Source: Actibacterium atlanticum
GTDB lineage: Bacteria; Pseudomonadota; Alphaproteobacteria; Rhodobacterales; Rhodobacteraceae
Assembly (NCBI RefSeq): GCF_000671395.1
Contig: NZ_AQQY01000009.1
Span: forward strand, 1 to 64,000
DNA length: 64,000 nt
Reading direction: 5' to 3'
Shown here: piece by piece, positions 44,312-53,456 of the stretch
Numbering within the stretch: the first letter of the stretch is position 1
Layout of the letters: each line of letters begins with the position of its first letter
Position numbers and translations under genes: made by a program
Notes under the pieces: model-generated
Database searches by the model: none
Told to the model about the DNA's origin: nothing
What the model saw: only the letters and a program-made list of their open reading frames with translations

Positions 44312-46234
44312 ATGCAGTTTTACGTAGATGGGTTTCGAGGCGGCGATCCTGACGTCAAAGGTGCCGCGCCTTGCCGCAGGGATCGCAGCCCACATGCACC
44401 GCTGCCTGAAAAAGTAGACGTATTGATTGCCGGGACCGGACCCGCGGGGCTGTGCCTTGCCGCGCAGCTTTCCCAGTTCCCAGAGATCGAAACAATGATC
44501 ATCGAACGTAGCCCCGGCAACATCGAAAAGGGCAAGGCCGACGGGATCAATACCCGCACAATGGAGATGTTTCAGGCCTTTGGCTTTGCCGATAAGGTCA
44601 AGCGTGAAACCTATTGGGTGAACCAGACCAGTTTCTGGATGCCCGACCCGGAAAACCCAGCGCATATCAAACGTATCGGCAGGGTTCAGGATGTGACTGA
44701 CGATTCCTCGGAAATGCCTCACATCCTGATCAACCAGGCCCGGCTGCACCAGCTGTTTCTGGACGTGATGAAAAACGCCCCCGCCCGGCTGGAACCTGAT
44801 TACAGCTGGTCGGTGCGTGATCTGACAATTGATCCGACGACCGATGACCATCCTGTGACTGTCACGCTTGAAGATACCGGTGTGAATTGGGGGGAGACGG
44901 TCACCGTGCGCGCCAACTATGTGGTTGGGTGCGATGGCGCGCGTTCCAATGTGCGTAAAGCGATTGGGGGCAAGCTTGAGGGGGACGCCGCGCATCAGGC
45001 CTGGGGCGTGATGGATATTCTGGCCAATACTGACTTCCCGGATGTGCGCCAGAAATGCCTGATCACATCTGCACAGGAAGGCAACGTACTGATCCTGCCG
45101 CGCGAAGGCGGGTATCTGTTCAGGATGTATGTCGAGTTGGACAAGCTGAACGCCGATGAACGCGTCGCCAATCGTAATTTGACGCAGGAAGACATGATCG
45201 CGGCTGCCAACCGAATAATGCAGCCCTATACGATCGACGTGAAAGAGGTCGTCTGGTGGTCGATCTATGAAATCGGGCACCGGATGACGGATCGGTTTGA
45301 TGACGTCCCGCCGGGCGAAGACCGTAATCCGCGCGTCTTTACCGCGGGCGACGCCTGCCACACGCATAGCCCCAAAGCGGGGCAGGGGATGAACGTTTCT
45401 ATGCAGGACACGTTTAACCTTGGCTGGAAGTTGGCCCATGTCATTCAGGGTAAGGCAGATGCGAGCCTGCTGCGCAGCTACTCTGCCGAGCGCTGGGTCG
45501 AGGCCAAACGTCTGGTCGATACAGATCATGAATGGGCCCGCATCATGTCGATGCCTCCGGGCGAGTCTGACCTGGACAAGGAGGATGAGCCGCGCTTTGT
45601 GCGCCAGTTCAAAGACAACCTGGAATTCACCGGTGGCTTGGCGGTCAAGTATGATGAATCTGCTCTGATCGCCGCACCAAAGCATCAGGGTTTGGCCCGC
45701 GGGCAGGAAGTCGGTCGCCGCTTTCATTCAGCACCTGTGGTGCGTGTTTCGGACGCGATGCAGATGCAGCTTGGCCATATTGCCGAAGCCGATGGAAGAT
45801 GGCGGATATATGCTTTTGCTGGACGCAACGATAATGGTTTGTCTGGGGGTGGAATTCACACATTGGCTGAATGGCTTCGAACTGATGCCGGTTCCCCTTT
45901 GGTAAAATACACGCGCAAGGATGAAGACATCGACGCGGTGATTGATGTGCGGGCCGTGTTCCAGCAGACGTTCGATGCTCTGAACTATGAACACATGCCA
46001 TCGCTTCTGAAGCCCGCGAAAGGCAAGCTCGGCCTGCAAGACCACGAAAAGGTGTTCTGCGTTGACCATAAGGGGCTGGGTGACATTTTCGATATGCGAG
46101 GAATTGATCGGGAAACAGGGTGCGTGATTGTCGTGCGGCCGGATCAATACGTGTCAAACGTGCTGCCGCTAGACGATGTTCGCGGGTTGGCCACGTTTTT
46201 CGACGGGATACTTGTGCCCACCAGCGCACGATGA
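44312..46234 (+). CDS. FAD aromatic hydroxylase, 3-hydroxybenzoate 4-monooxygenase (MobA)-like
   Basis: This 640-aa class-A flavoprotein of the phenol-hydroxylase type probably converts 3-hydroxybenzoate to protocatechuate. The N-terminal GTGPAGLCLAAQL binds FAD, CDGARSNVRKAIG is the DG motif, and FTAGDACHTHSPKAGQGMN binds the FAD ribityl. A thioredoxin-like C-terminal dimerisation domain ends with VVVRPDQYVSNVLPL. N-terminal MQFYVDGFRGG and the ADGINTRTMEMFQAFGFAD stretch resemble MobA of Comamonas as I recall it. The ATG at 44312 is spaced 5 nt from GGAGGG; a GTG two codons earlier is the alternative. The product would feed pcaHG downstream. Phenol or another hydroxybenzoate remains possible. 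Confidence 0.8.
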   Translation: MQFYVDGFRGGDPDVKGAAPCRRDRSPHAPLPEKVDVLIAGTGPAGLCLAAQLSQFPEIETMIIERSPGNIEKGKADGINTRTMEMFQAFGFADKVKRETYWVNQTSFWMPDPENPAHIKRIGRVQDVTDDSSEMPHILINQARLHQLFLDVMKNAPARLEPDYSWSVRDLTIDPTTDDHPVTVTLEDTGVNWGETVTVRANYVVGCDGARSNVRKAIGGKLEGDAAHQAWGVMDILANTDFPDVRQKCLITSAQEGNVLILPREGGYLFRMYVELDKLNADERVANRNLTQEDMIAAANRIMQPYTIDVKEVVWWSIYEIGHRMTDRFDDVPPGEDRNPRVFTAGDACHTHSPKAGQGMNVSMQDTFNLGWKLAHVIQGKADASLLRSYSAERWVEAKRLVDTDHEWARIMSMPPGESDLDKEDEPRFVRQFKDNLEFTGGLAVKYDESALIAAPKHQGLARGQEVGRRFHSAPVVRVSDAMQMQLGHIAEADGRWRIYAFAGRNDNGLSGGGIHTLAEWLRTDAGSPLVKYTRKDEDIDAVIDVRAVFQQTFDALNYEHMPSLLKPAKGKLGLQDHEKVFCVDHKGLGDIFDMRGIDRETGCVIVVRPDQYVSNVLPLDDVRGLATFFDGILVPTSAR

Positions 46235-46494
46235 CCCGATCCGCTCAGGTTTCTTGGCCATATGGACAACTAAATGTCGAAAAAACTCATTTTACTTTCA
46301 CAATATGATGAAGCAGTCTGGCAGGTGGGAGAATAGATGCGTTTTGAGATCCATCCAGGAGCAAGACACCTAAGTTGTTGAAGACACTTAAGGATAAAGT
46401 GTTGAAACGATTTAGTTATGGCGCATAATTATTATGGGGAGAAGCCGGAAGAGCTAAGAAAAGCCCGTCCGGGGGATCAATCAGGGAGGAACCG
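46235..46494 (+). promoter_or_regulatory. TRAP-operon promoter region with dyads and a shared 15-mer
   Basis: This 260-bp gap is AT-rich. It holds CTCATTTTACTTTCA (46286-46300), repeated exactly upstream of pobA (56958-56972); an inverted repeat ACACTT-N7-AAGTGT (46384-46402); and the perfect palindrome CATAAT-T-ATTATG (46424-46436), part of an element resembling one before the SDR gene (49543-49564). AGGGAGGA (about 46483-46490) is the ribosome-binding site for dctP. Regulator identity is unknown; CouR-like MarR (51140-51625) and PcaQ are candidates. Confidence 0.5.
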
Positions 46495-47547
46495 ATGACC
46501 CATTTTCGTAGAACTATCCTAAAGACCGCTGGCGCGGCTGTCGTCTCGGCGCTGACGTTTGGCGCGGCATCGACCAGCGCATTGGCTGCAGACGTCACCT
46601 TGCGCATGCACCAGTTTTTGCCGGCCCAAGCGAGTGTGCCCAAGAACATTCTGGACGTGTGGGCTGACAAGATCGAGGCCGAGTCCGGTGGACGGATTGA
46701 AATCCAACGCTTTCCAGCCATGCAGTTGGGCGGCAAGCCGCCACAGCTGATCGATCAGGCCATTGACGGTGTTGCAGACATCATCTGGACTGTGTCCGGC
46801 TATACCCCCGGCCGCTTCCCGCGGACCGAGGTGTTCGAGCTGCCCTTTACCATGACCAATGCCGAGGCTGTTTCGCGGGCCTATTGGGATTTGGCGCAAG
46901 AGACGATGATTGACGATGACTTCAAGCAGTTCAAAGTGCTTGGCTTGTGGGTGCATGGCCCGGGTCTTATCCACTCCAAAAAGCCTGTTGAAAGTATTGG
47001 GGATCTGAACGGTGTGAAGCTTCGTGCTCCGACCCGTGTGACCAACTCTTTGTTCAGCTCGCTGGGGGCGACCCCGGTGGGGATGCCCGTGCCCGCCGTG
47101 CCCGAGGCCCTGTCAAAAGGTGTGATCGATGCGACGGTCATTCCGTGGGAAGTCACCGGCGCCCTGAAAGTGTCCGAGCTGGTCAAAAACCACACCACCT
47201 TTGGGGACGACTCTTTGTACACGACGACGTTTATCTTTGCGATGAACAAAGAGCGTTGGGATGCGCTGCCTGACGATCTGAAGGCGATCATTGATGCAAA
47301 CTCGGGCGCTGAATTCTCGGCCTTTGCCGGCAAGCAGATGCAGATGGATGATGACGGCCCACGCCAACTTGCCGTGGATCTGGGCAACAACATCATCACG
47401 CTGTCACCAGATCAGGTCGCAGAGTGGAAGACCGCCGCACAAGCCACCACCGAAGCCTGGGTCGCCGAGATGGACGAGAAGGGCAAAGACGGAACCGGTC
47501 TGCGTGCCCGCGCGCTTGAGCTGATCGAACAGTATACAGCCAACTAA
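46495..47547 (+). CDS. dctP: TRAP transporter substrate-binding protein (DctP family)
   Basis: This 350-aa periplasmic solute-binding protein has a signal peptide (residues about 1-32, cleavage after ALA; the early RRT is not a full Tat motif). Mature DVTLRMHQFLPAQASVPKNILDVWADKIE and the conserved Arg in GVKLRAPTRVTNSLFSSLGATPVGMP are typical of DctP proteins; this Arg binds the carboxylate of the ligand. Context suggests an aromatic acid such as a hydroxycinnamate, comparable to the TRAP system TarPQM of Rhodopseudomonas palustris. It leads dctQ and dctM. Confidence 0.9.
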   Translation: MTHFRRTILKTAGAAVVSALTFGAASTSALAADVTLRMHQFLPAQASVPKNILDVWADKIEAESGGRIEIQRFPAMQLGGKPPQLIDQAIDGVADIIWTVSGYTPGRFPRTEVFELPFTMTNAEAVSRAYWDLAQETMIDDDFKQFKVLGLWVHGPGLIHSKKPVESIGDLNGVKLRAPTRVTNSLFSSLGATPVGMPVPAVPEALSKGVIDATVIPWEVTGALKVSELVKNHTTFGDDSLYTTTFIFAMNKERWDALPDDLKAIIDANSGAEFSAFAGKQMQMDDDGPRQLAVDLGNNIITLSPDQVAEWKTAAQATTEAWVAEMDEKGKDGTGLRARALELIEQYTAN

Positions 47548-47558
47548 GCAAACAGTTT

Positions 47559-47580
47559 CCCGGGCGTCTCGGCGCCCGGG
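47559..47580 (+). other. Intercistronic hairpin between dctP and dctQ
   Basis: cccgggcg (47559-47566) pairs perfectly with cgcccggg (47573-47580) over a 6-nt loop, with no T run. Such hairpins after binding-protein genes commonly protect the upstream mRNA and lower expression of the membrane subunits; that role is inferred here. Confidence 0.6.
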
Positions 47581-47602
47581 GGCAACCATTGGGGGATGAG
47601 CA

Positions 47603-48187
47603 ATGCTTCGAGTAATGGAACGCCTTGCAAGGTTTATGGCTATTGTCGGCGGGCTGGTGTTGACGTTTCTGGTTTTGCTGACCTGTGTCAGTGTGTTGGG
47701 CCGTGGCCTGAATACGTTCGGTCACTCAGATCTGCTGAATTACGTGTCCAAAAGCTTGGCTGACGCTTTGATCGCGACGGGCGTTTCCCCGGTCAACGGT
47801 GACTTTGAAATCGTCGAAGCTGGCGTGGCCTTTGCGATCTTTTCGTTCCTTCCGATCTGTCAGCTGTATAGCGCCCACGCCACGGTTGACGTTTTCACCA
47901 ATTTCCTGCCGCGCAAACTAAACAGGCTGCTGATCGTGTTTTGGGAGATCGTTTTGACCGCCGTGATCCTGCTAATTACGTGGCGCTTATATGCAGGGAT
48001 GCAAAGCAAAATGGCCAATGGTGAAATCACATTTCTTCTGCAGTTTCCGGTCTGGTGGGCCTATGCCGCCAGCTTCGCCGCAGCCTTGGTGGCTTCGGTT
48101 GTCGGTATCTACTGCGCAATCGCGCGTGTCGCTGAGCTGATATCGGGCCGCGCCTACATGCCCCACTCTGAGGAGGCAGTGCATTGA
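47603..48187 (+). CDS. dctQ: TRAP transporter small membrane subunit (DctQ family)
   Basis: This 194-aa protein has four predicted helices: about 10-32, 70-90 (FEIVEAGVAFAIFSFLPICQL), 105-125 and 145-170. It is the small membrane partner of the TRAP transporter. A GGGGGATGAG stretch lies before the ATG. Its TGA overlaps the TTG start of dctM. Confidence 0.88.
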   Translation: MLRVMERLARFMAIVGGLVLTFLVLLTCVSVLGRGLNTFGHSDLLNYVSKSLADALIATGVSPVNGDFEIVEAGVAFAIFSFLPICQLYSAHATVDVFTNFLPRKLNRLLIVFWEIVLTAVILLITWRLYAGMQSKMANGEITFLLQFPVWWAYAASFAAALVASVVGIYCAIARVAELISGRAYMPHSEEAVH

Positions 48188-49497
48188 GCATGCTTGAACT
48201 GGGCTACGCGTCCTTTCCCATCCTTTTGCTGATGATCTTCCTGCGTGCGCCGATTGGCCTTGCCATGATGCTATGCGGTATCGGGGGGCTTTATTTCGCC
48301 ATGGGCGGCAGCAACATGTTCATGGCCAAATTGAAAAGCGAAACCTATTCGACTTTTTCCAGCTATTCGCTGACGATTATTCCGATGTTTCTGCTGATGG
48401 GCCAGTTTGCCACGCTGTCGGGTATGTCCAAAGCGCTATTCAATGCGGCAGAAAGCTGGTTGGGCCATCGGCGCGGTGGGGTGGCAATGGCTGCTGTCGG
48501 ATCCTGCGCCGGGTTTGGTGCGATCTGCGGATCGTCGCTGGCCACCGCCGCAACGATGAGCCGCGTCGCCTTGCCCGAACTGCGCAGATATGGCTATTCC
48601 GGTGGGTTTTCGACCGCGACGCTGGCCGCAGGCGGAACGCTGGGTATCTTGATCCCGCCTTCGGTGATCCTTGTGATCTATGCCATTCTGACCGAACAAA
48701 ACATCGCCAAGCTGTTCCTCGCAGCTTTCATTCCGGGTATTCTGGCGGCGCTTGGCTATATCATCACCATTTCGCTCTACGTCCGTCGCCATCCTGACGC
48801 TGCGGGCACGCGCGCGCCGGTACCATACCCTGAACGTATCCGCGCCCTATTGGATGTTTGGCCTGTGCTTCTTGTGTTCGGGCTGGTCGTCGGCGGCATA
48901 TATCTGGGTTGGTTCACCCCAACTGAGGGCGCGGCTGTCGGTGCTGCGGGTACCGGCCTGATTGCGCTGGTGTCCGGCAACCTGACCTGGAAAGTCTTTG
49001 TCGACAGTATACTGGCCACCGCCCACAGCACCGCGATGATCTTTTTCATTGTTCTGGGAGCGGGCATGTACAATGGCTTTTTGGCGCTTAGCCAGGTCCC
49101 GCAGGAGCTGTCCGGTTGGGTGATCGGGCAAGGGTTCAGTCCGTGGACTGTGCTTATGTTGATCCTGGTGTTTTACCTGATCTTTGGCTGCCTGATGGAC
49201 AGCTTGTCGATGATCCTGCTGACCATTCCGATCTTCTTCCCGGTCATCAGTGCACTTGATTTCGGGATGTCACCCGAACATGTCGCGATCTGGTTTGGCA
49301 TCCTTGTGCTGATCGTGGTCGAAGTCGGGTTGATCACGCCGCCAGTGGGGATGAATCTATTCATCATCAACGCGATGGATCGCAGCACGCCGATGGTCCA
49401 GACCTACAAAGCCGTCATGTGGTTTGTGGCGTCTGATCTGGTGCGCGTGGTCATCCTGGTGCTGTTCCCGGCAATCACACTGTTCCTGATACCCTGA
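48184..49497 (+). CDS. dctM: TRAP transporter large permease (DctM family)
   Basis: This 437-aa protein has about twelve helices and forms the Na+-coupled transport channel. It shows family motifs such as IIPMFLLMGQFATLSGMSKALF and AAGGTLGILIPPSVILVIYA, with the C-terminal GLITPPVGMNLFIIN. AGGAGG (48171-48176) is 7 nt from the TTG at 48184 but 13 nt from the ATG at 48190, so the TTG start, overlapping dctQ, is preferred. Confidence 0.9.
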   Translation: MSMLELGYASFPILLLMIFLRAPIGLAMMLCGIGGLYFAMGGSNMFMAKLKSETYSTFSSYSLTIIPMFLLMGQFATLSGMSKALFNAAESWLGHRRGGVAMAAVGSCAGFGAICGSSLATAATMSRVALPELRRYGYSGGFSTATLAAGGTLGILIPPSVILVIYAILTEQNIAKLFLAAFIPGILAALGYIITISLYVRRHPDAAGTRAPVPYPERIRALLDVWPVLLVFGLVVGGIYLGWFTPTEGAAVGAAGTGLIALVSGNLTWKVFVDSILATAHSTAMIFFIVLGAGMYNGFLALSQVPQELSGWVIGQGFSPWTVLMLILVFYLIFGCLMDSLSMILLTIPIFFPVISALDFGMSPEHVAIWFGILVLIVVEVGLITPPVGMNLFIINAMDRSTPMVQTYKAVMWFVASDLVRVVILVLFPAITLFLIP

Positions 49498-49542
49498 CAA
49501 CAATAGCGAAGCGCCCGTATGGCACTTCGTATAGGTAAATAG

Positions 49543-49564
49543 ATATGACGCATAACAATAATTC
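49543..49564 (+). promoter_or_regulatory. Possible operator before the SDR gene
   Basis: The 91-bp gap between dctM and the SDR gene holds ATGACGCATAACAATAAT (49545-49562), close to ATGGCGCATAATTATTAT (46419-46436) upstream of dctP. The copy here is not a perfect palindrome. The pair may mark binding by one regulator of both units, such as the MarR protein at 51140. Confidence 0.35.
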
Positions 49565-49588
49565 AGAAACACGAATGGAACCTACGAC

Positions 49589-50353
49589 ATGCAGATAGGC
49601 GGACAGATTGCCGTTGTGACGGGCGGAGGAAGCGGATTGGGCGCGGCCACGGCGCGCCATCTGGCGGCAAAGGGCGCGCGTGTTGCCATCCTTGATTTCG
49701 ATCTTGAACGCGCAAAAACGGTCGCACACGAGCTGGACGGCATCGCGGTTCAGGCCGATGTCAGCGACGAGGCAGGGGTCAACGCTGCCTTGGAAAAGGT
49801 TGAAACCGCACTGGGAGCGGCGCCCCGGATTGCAATCAACTGTGCCGGCGTCGGCATGGCGGCCCGGATCGTTGGGCGCGAGGGCAAGCTTTCTTTCGAT
49901 GTCTTTGAAAAGACGCTGCGCGTTAATTTGTTTGGCACGTACAACGTCATGAGCCATGCCGCGCGGCGGATGGCGGAACTTGATCCGCTGGAACATGGCG
50001 AACGCGGGGTCATCGTGAACACTGCATCGGTTGCGTGGCAGGACGGCCAGTTGGGCCAAGCTGCCTATGCCGCGTCCAAAGGTGCGATTGCCTCGATGTG
50101 TTTGCCCGCCGCGCGTGAATTCGCGCAGTTCGGCATTCGCGTGATGTCCATCGCGCCGGGCTTGTTTCGCACCCCCATGATGGAGGGCCTGCCCGAAGAG
50201 GTCGCGACACAGATCACCGCCAACATCCCGTTTCCGTCACGTCTTGGCGAACCCGAAGAATTCGCGCTGTTAGCAGAGCAGATCGTGACCAACCCATTCC
50301 TTAACGGAACAACCATCCGGCTGGACGGCGCAGTGCGCCTGCCGCCGCGCTAA
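49589..50353 (+). CDS. SDR-family 3-hydroxyacyl-CoA dehydrogenase, CouN-like
   Basis: This 254-aa short-chain dehydrogenase has the Rossmann motif TGGGSGLGAATA (about residues 11-22), NCAG, the catalytic Ser in VNTASVAW and Tyr-x3-Lys in YAASK. It resembles type-2 3-hydroxyacyl-CoA dehydrogenases (HSD10 group). In this operon it should oxidise the 3-hydroxy-3-(hydroxyphenyl)propanoyl-CoA made by the hydratase to the beta-keto thioester. This assignment rests on context matching the cou system of Rhodococcus jostii RHA1. Confidence 0.85.
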   Translation: MQIGGQIAVVTGGGSGLGAATARHLAAKGARVAILDFDLERAKTVAHELDGIAVQADVSDEAGVNAALEKVETALGAAPRIAINCAGVGMAARIVGREGKLSFDVFEKTLRVNLFGTYNVMSHAARRMAELDPLEHGERGVIVNTASVAWQDGQLGQAAYAASKGAIASMCLPAAREFAQFGIRVMSIAPGLFRTPMMEGLPEEVATQITANIPFPSRLGEPEEFALLAEQIVTNPFLNGTTIRLDGAVRLPPR

Positions 50354-50367
50354 ACAGGAGCTGACAC

Positions 50368-51135
50368 ATGAAAGCCCCCATTCTTGATATCCAGGTTGAC
50401 GGCAACATCGCGACCCTGACCATGAGCCGCCCTGGCAAACGTAACGCCATGTGCGAAGAGCTGCTTGAGGCGCTGGAGGCCTTTTACTTTGCCCCGCCAA
50501 AAGATGTGCGCGTTGTGGTGCTGACCGGGGTCGAGGGACATTTTTGCTCGGGCCTTGATCTGTCTGAACATGTCCATCGTTCGGCTGAAGAAAACCTGTA
50601 TCACTCGCGTCACTGGCATCGGGTGATGGAACAGATCCAGTTTGGCGGGCTGATCACGGTTTCGGCAATGTTTGGCGCGGTAATTGGGGGCGGGCTGGAG
50701 CTTGCAGCTGCGACCCATGTTCGGATTGCTGAACCATCCACCATTTTTCAACTGCCAGAAGGGCGGCGGGGTATTTTCGTGGGTGGCGGGGCCACGGCGC
50801 GTGTCGGCCGGTTGCTTGGGCCGGATCGCATGACCGAGATGATGCTGACAGGGCGCAAGTATTCAGCCGACGAAGGCCTGGCCCTTGGGCTGGCGCATTA
50901 CTCTGTTGAGGATGGAGAAGCCCAGACTCTGGCGCAGACCCTTGCCGGGAAAATCTCCCGCAACGCGCCCATGTCAAACTATCTGATGGTGCAGTCGATT
51001 TCGCGGATCAGTGACATGTCACAGGCGGACGGTCTTTATACTGAATCCCTTGCGGCGGCATTGTCCCAGACCACCCCGGACGCCGAGGAAGGGTTGAAGG
51101 CTTTCCTTGAAAAACGCGCCCCGAAATTCCGGTGA
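50368..51135 (+). CDS. Enoyl-CoA hydratase/isomerase-family protein, CouM-like
   Basis: This 255-aa crotonase-fold enzyme has GKRNAM, the oxyanion-hole segments HFCSGLDLSEH and MFGAVIGGGLELAAATHVRIA, and the PEGRRGIFVGGGATARVGRLLG block. It probably hydrates p-coumaroyl-CoA (or feruloyl/caffeoyl-CoA). It could instead be a hydratase/lyase giving an aldehyde and acetyl-CoA. No aldehyde dehydrogenase is nearby while an SDR and a CouO-like hydrolase are, so simple hydration is favoured. AGGAG lies just upstream. Confidence 0.85.
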   Translation: MKAPILDIQVDGNIATLTMSRPGKRNAMCEELLEALEAFYFAPPKDVRVVVLTGVEGHFCSGLDLSEHVHRSAEENLYHSRHWHRVMEQIQFGGLITVSAMFGAVIGGGLELAAATHVRIAEPSTIFQLPEGRRGIFVGGGATARVGRLLGPDRMTEMMLTGRKYSADEGLALGLAHYSVEDGEAQTLAQTLAGKISRNAPMSNYLMVQSISRISDMSQADGLYTESLAAALSQTTPDAEEGLKAFLEKRAPKFR

Positions 51136-51139
51136 TACA

Positions 51140-51625
51140 ATGCCAAATCAAAAGCATAAACAGATGCCACAATCAGACGTGATCCATGCCGGCGATGCCA
51201 CCTTGCGCAATTTCGTGGGCTATCGGATGAAGCGGGCTTTCAACGTTGTGCAGGCCGACCTGACCAAGACGCTCAAGCCCTTTGATCTGCGCATGTTGAC
51301 CTATACCGCGCTGGTTTTGATCGTTGACAACCCGGGCCTGCGTCAATCGCAGCTTGCGGACGCCATGGATATCGAACGTCCAAATCTGGTCGTTCTCATC
51401 GACGAGCTGGAACGCCGCGAACTGATCGTTCGTGACCGTGTTCCGACAGACCGCCGGGCCTATGCGCTTCGGGCGACCTTGGCCGGGCGACAGCTTTACG
51501 AAAAAGCAGTAGCGGCGGTCACTTTGCATGAAAACGCCATTCTGGCTGACCTGCCACAAGATTTGCGGACAGCCATGATTGAGGCGCTCAAGCGGATCGA
51601 AAAAGCGCATAGGGGGAGATCATGA
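51140..51625 (+). CDS. MarR-family regulator, CouR/FerR-like
   Basis: This 161-aa winged-helix protein has its recognition helix region in RQSQLADAMDIERPNLVVLIDELERRELI and the wing DRVPTDRRAYALRATL. Homologous regulators in hydroxycinnamate operons are repressors released by the CoA thioester made by the ligase. The gene is embedded inside the operon between hydratase and ligase, not divergent from it. Its stop overlaps the ligase start by 4 bp. The ATG at 51140 is chosen; upstream in-frame codons lie in the hydratase gene. Confidence 0.85.
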   Translation: MPNQKHKQMPQSDVIHAGDATLRNFVGYRMKRAFNVVQADLTKTLKPFDLRMLTYTALVLIVDNPGLRQSQLADAMDIERPNLVVLIDELERRELIVRDRVPTDRRAYALRATLAGRQLYEKAVAAVTLHENAILADLPQDLRTAMIEALKRIEKAHRGRS

Positions 51626-53439
51626 CACAGGCATCACATACCCAACCTCATCAGGTTGCCCGTGAAAACCGGGCCGACGGGTCCATCCTTTTGCACTCGA
51701 CCCATCCGCTTGGTCCGGTAGCGGACAAAACGGGGGACTGGCTGCACCATTGGTCGCAAGAAGCACCGGATCGCGTGTTTCTGGCCGAGCGCAGCGGCGC
51801 AGGCTGGCGCGAAGAAAGCTATGCCGCGGCTTTGCAAAAAGTACAGGCCATTGCGCAGTCACTTCTGGCGCGGGGCATGGGGCCCGATACCCCGATCATC
51901 ATCATGTCGGGCAACGGTGTGGACCATGGGTTGTTGTCGCTTGCCGCGCACTACATTGGCGTGCCGACAGTTCCGGTGGCCGAACAGTATTCGCTGATCC
52001 ATGGGGCCCATGGGCGCCTTCGCCATGCTATTGAACTGGTTCATCCCAAGATGGCCTATGTGGTCGATGCCGATCAGTATAGCGAGGCGCTGGCGTTGGA
52101 CGCGCTGAACGGAATCGAAGTTGTCGCCACCCGCACGGGACAGGCGAAAAATGTCACGGCTTTTGAAGACCTGCTGAAAGGCGATGCCAGCGTTGACCTG
52201 CAGGCGGCGTATGCAGATGTGACGCCAGACACCGTAGCCAAAATCCTGATGACCAGCGGGTCAACCTCGGCACCCAAAGGCGTTCTGACGACGCACCGTA
52301 TGATGTGTGTGAACCAGACCCAAATTGCAGATGCCCTGCCATTTCTGCGGGCCCGCCCGCCCCGCGTGGTTGACTGGCTGCCATGGAACCACGTGTTCGG
52401 CGGATCGCACAATTTCAACATGATGCTGGCCAACGGCGGCAGCTTTTACGTCGATGATGGCAAGCCCGTGAAAGGCCTTTTTGACCGCACAGTCGAGAAC
52501 CTGTCGATGATCACGGGTTCGCTGGTCTTCAATGTTCCAGTAGGTTTTGGGATGCTGCTCAATGCCCTGAAGGCCGATGATGGGTTGAAACAACGCTTTT
52601 TTGAAGATCTTGACCTGATCTTTTACGCTGGGGCCTCGTTGCCACAAGACATCTGGGAAGGGTTTCAGAACATGGCCCGCGACATCACCGGGAAAATCCC
52701 CTTGATGACCTCGTCTTGGGGGCTGACTGAAACTGCACCGGCGACAATGATGCAGCATGAACCGATTGATCGTTCAGGCGTCGTGGGTGTCCCGCTGAAC
52801 GGCGTGGTCGCCAAGCTGATCCCGGATTCTGACATGCGCTGCGAAGTGCGTGTGAAGGGGCCAAATGTTATGACTGGCTACTTTGAAGACCCGGTCAAAA
52901 CCAAGGATGCCTTTGACGAAGAAGGTTTTTTCATCACTGGTGATGCCATGGTGTTTGTCGACCCGGATGACGTGAATAAAGGCATGAAGTTCGATGGGCG
53001 CATTTCCGAGGACTTCAAGCTTTTGACGGGTACTTGGGTGCGCGCGGCGCAGCTGCGGCTTGATATGTTGTCATGCCTTGCCCCGCTGGCCGCCGATCTG
53101 GTGATCACCGGCGCAGATCGCGATCAGATTGGCGTGATGGTCTTCCCTGACAAAACCGAACTGAGCCGCGAAGGTTTTGATCTGACCGATGACAATGGCG
53201 CGTTTCGCTGTGACCTGTTGCAGGGCGAAATCCACCGTCGTCTGGTCGAACGGGCTCGAGAAATTTCGGGCAGTTCAACCCGGATTTCGCGCGCCATCGT
53301 GCTGAGCGAGCCGCCTTCGATGGCTGACGGGGAAATCACCGCCAAAGGCAATCTAAACTTTCGCAAGGTGCTGACGCGCCGCAAAAATCTGCTGGACCGG
53401 CTCTATGATGACGCCGACGCAGCGGTCATCAAGATTTAA
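51622..53439 (+). CDS. Feruloyl/p-coumaroyl-CoA synthetase (Fcs/CouL role)
   Basis: This 605-aa ANL-superfamily ligase has the P-loop MTSGSTSAPKGVLTTHR, the adenylation motif SSWGLTETAPA and GFFITGDAM near the hinge, followed by FKLLTGTWVRAAQLR. The AEQYSLIHGAHGRLRHAIELVHP segment and overall length fit the feruloyl-CoA-synthase subfamily rather than short aryl-CoA ligases. It should activate p-coumarate, ferulate or caffeate with ATP and CoA. It overlaps the MarR gene by 4 bp; the amidohydrolase starts 15 bp after it. Confidence 0.88.
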   Translation: MTQASHTQPHQVARENRADGSILLHSTHPLGPVADKTGDWLHHWSQEAPDRVFLAERSGAGWREESYAAALQKVQAIAQSLLARGMGPDTPIIIMSGNGVDHGLLSLAAHYIGVPTVPVAEQYSLIHGAHGRLRHAIELVHPKMAYVVDADQYSEALALDALNGIEVVATRTGQAKNVTAFEDLLKGDASVDLQAAYADVTPDTVAKILMTSGSTSAPKGVLTTHRMMCVNQTQIADALPFLRARPPRVVDWLPWNHVFGGSHNFNMMLANGGSFYVDDGKPVKGLFDRTVENLSMITGSLVFNVPVGFGMLLNALKADDGLKQRFFEDLDLIFYAGASLPQDIWEGFQNMARDITGKIPLMTSSWGLTETAPATMMQHEPIDRSGVVGVPLNGVVAKLIPDSDMRCEVRVKGPNVMTGYFEDPVKTKDAFDEEGFFITGDAMVFVDPDDVNKGMKFDGRISEDFKLLTGTWVRAAQLRLDMLSCLAPLAADLVITGADRDQIGVMVFPDKTELSREGFDLTDDNGAFRCDLLQGEIHRRLVERAREISGSSTRISRAIVLSEPPSMADGEITAKGNLNFRKVLTRRKNLLDRLYDDADAAVIKI

Positions 53440-53444
53440 AAAGG

Positions 53445-53456
53445 AATTGGACAGAT
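53445..53456 (+). repeat. Left copy of a 12-bp direct repeat flanking the amidohydrolase gene
   Basis: aattggacagat occurs at 53445-53456, immediately upstream of and overlapping the amidohydrolase start, and again exactly at 54425-54436 just before the acyl-CoA dehydrogenase start, 980 bp away. Confidence 0.8.

Noticed and set aside
44258-45727. 489-aa minus-strand ORF
   Set aside because: Antisense to the FAD monooxygenase, which has complete flavin motifs and a good ribosome-binding site.
50368-51135. Classic feruloyl-CoA hydratase/lyase with vanillin as product
   Set aside because: No vanillin/4-hydroxybenzaldehyde dehydrogenase is present, while an SDR and a CouO-like hydrolase are, so the hydratase-only role is preferred. 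Not fully excluded.
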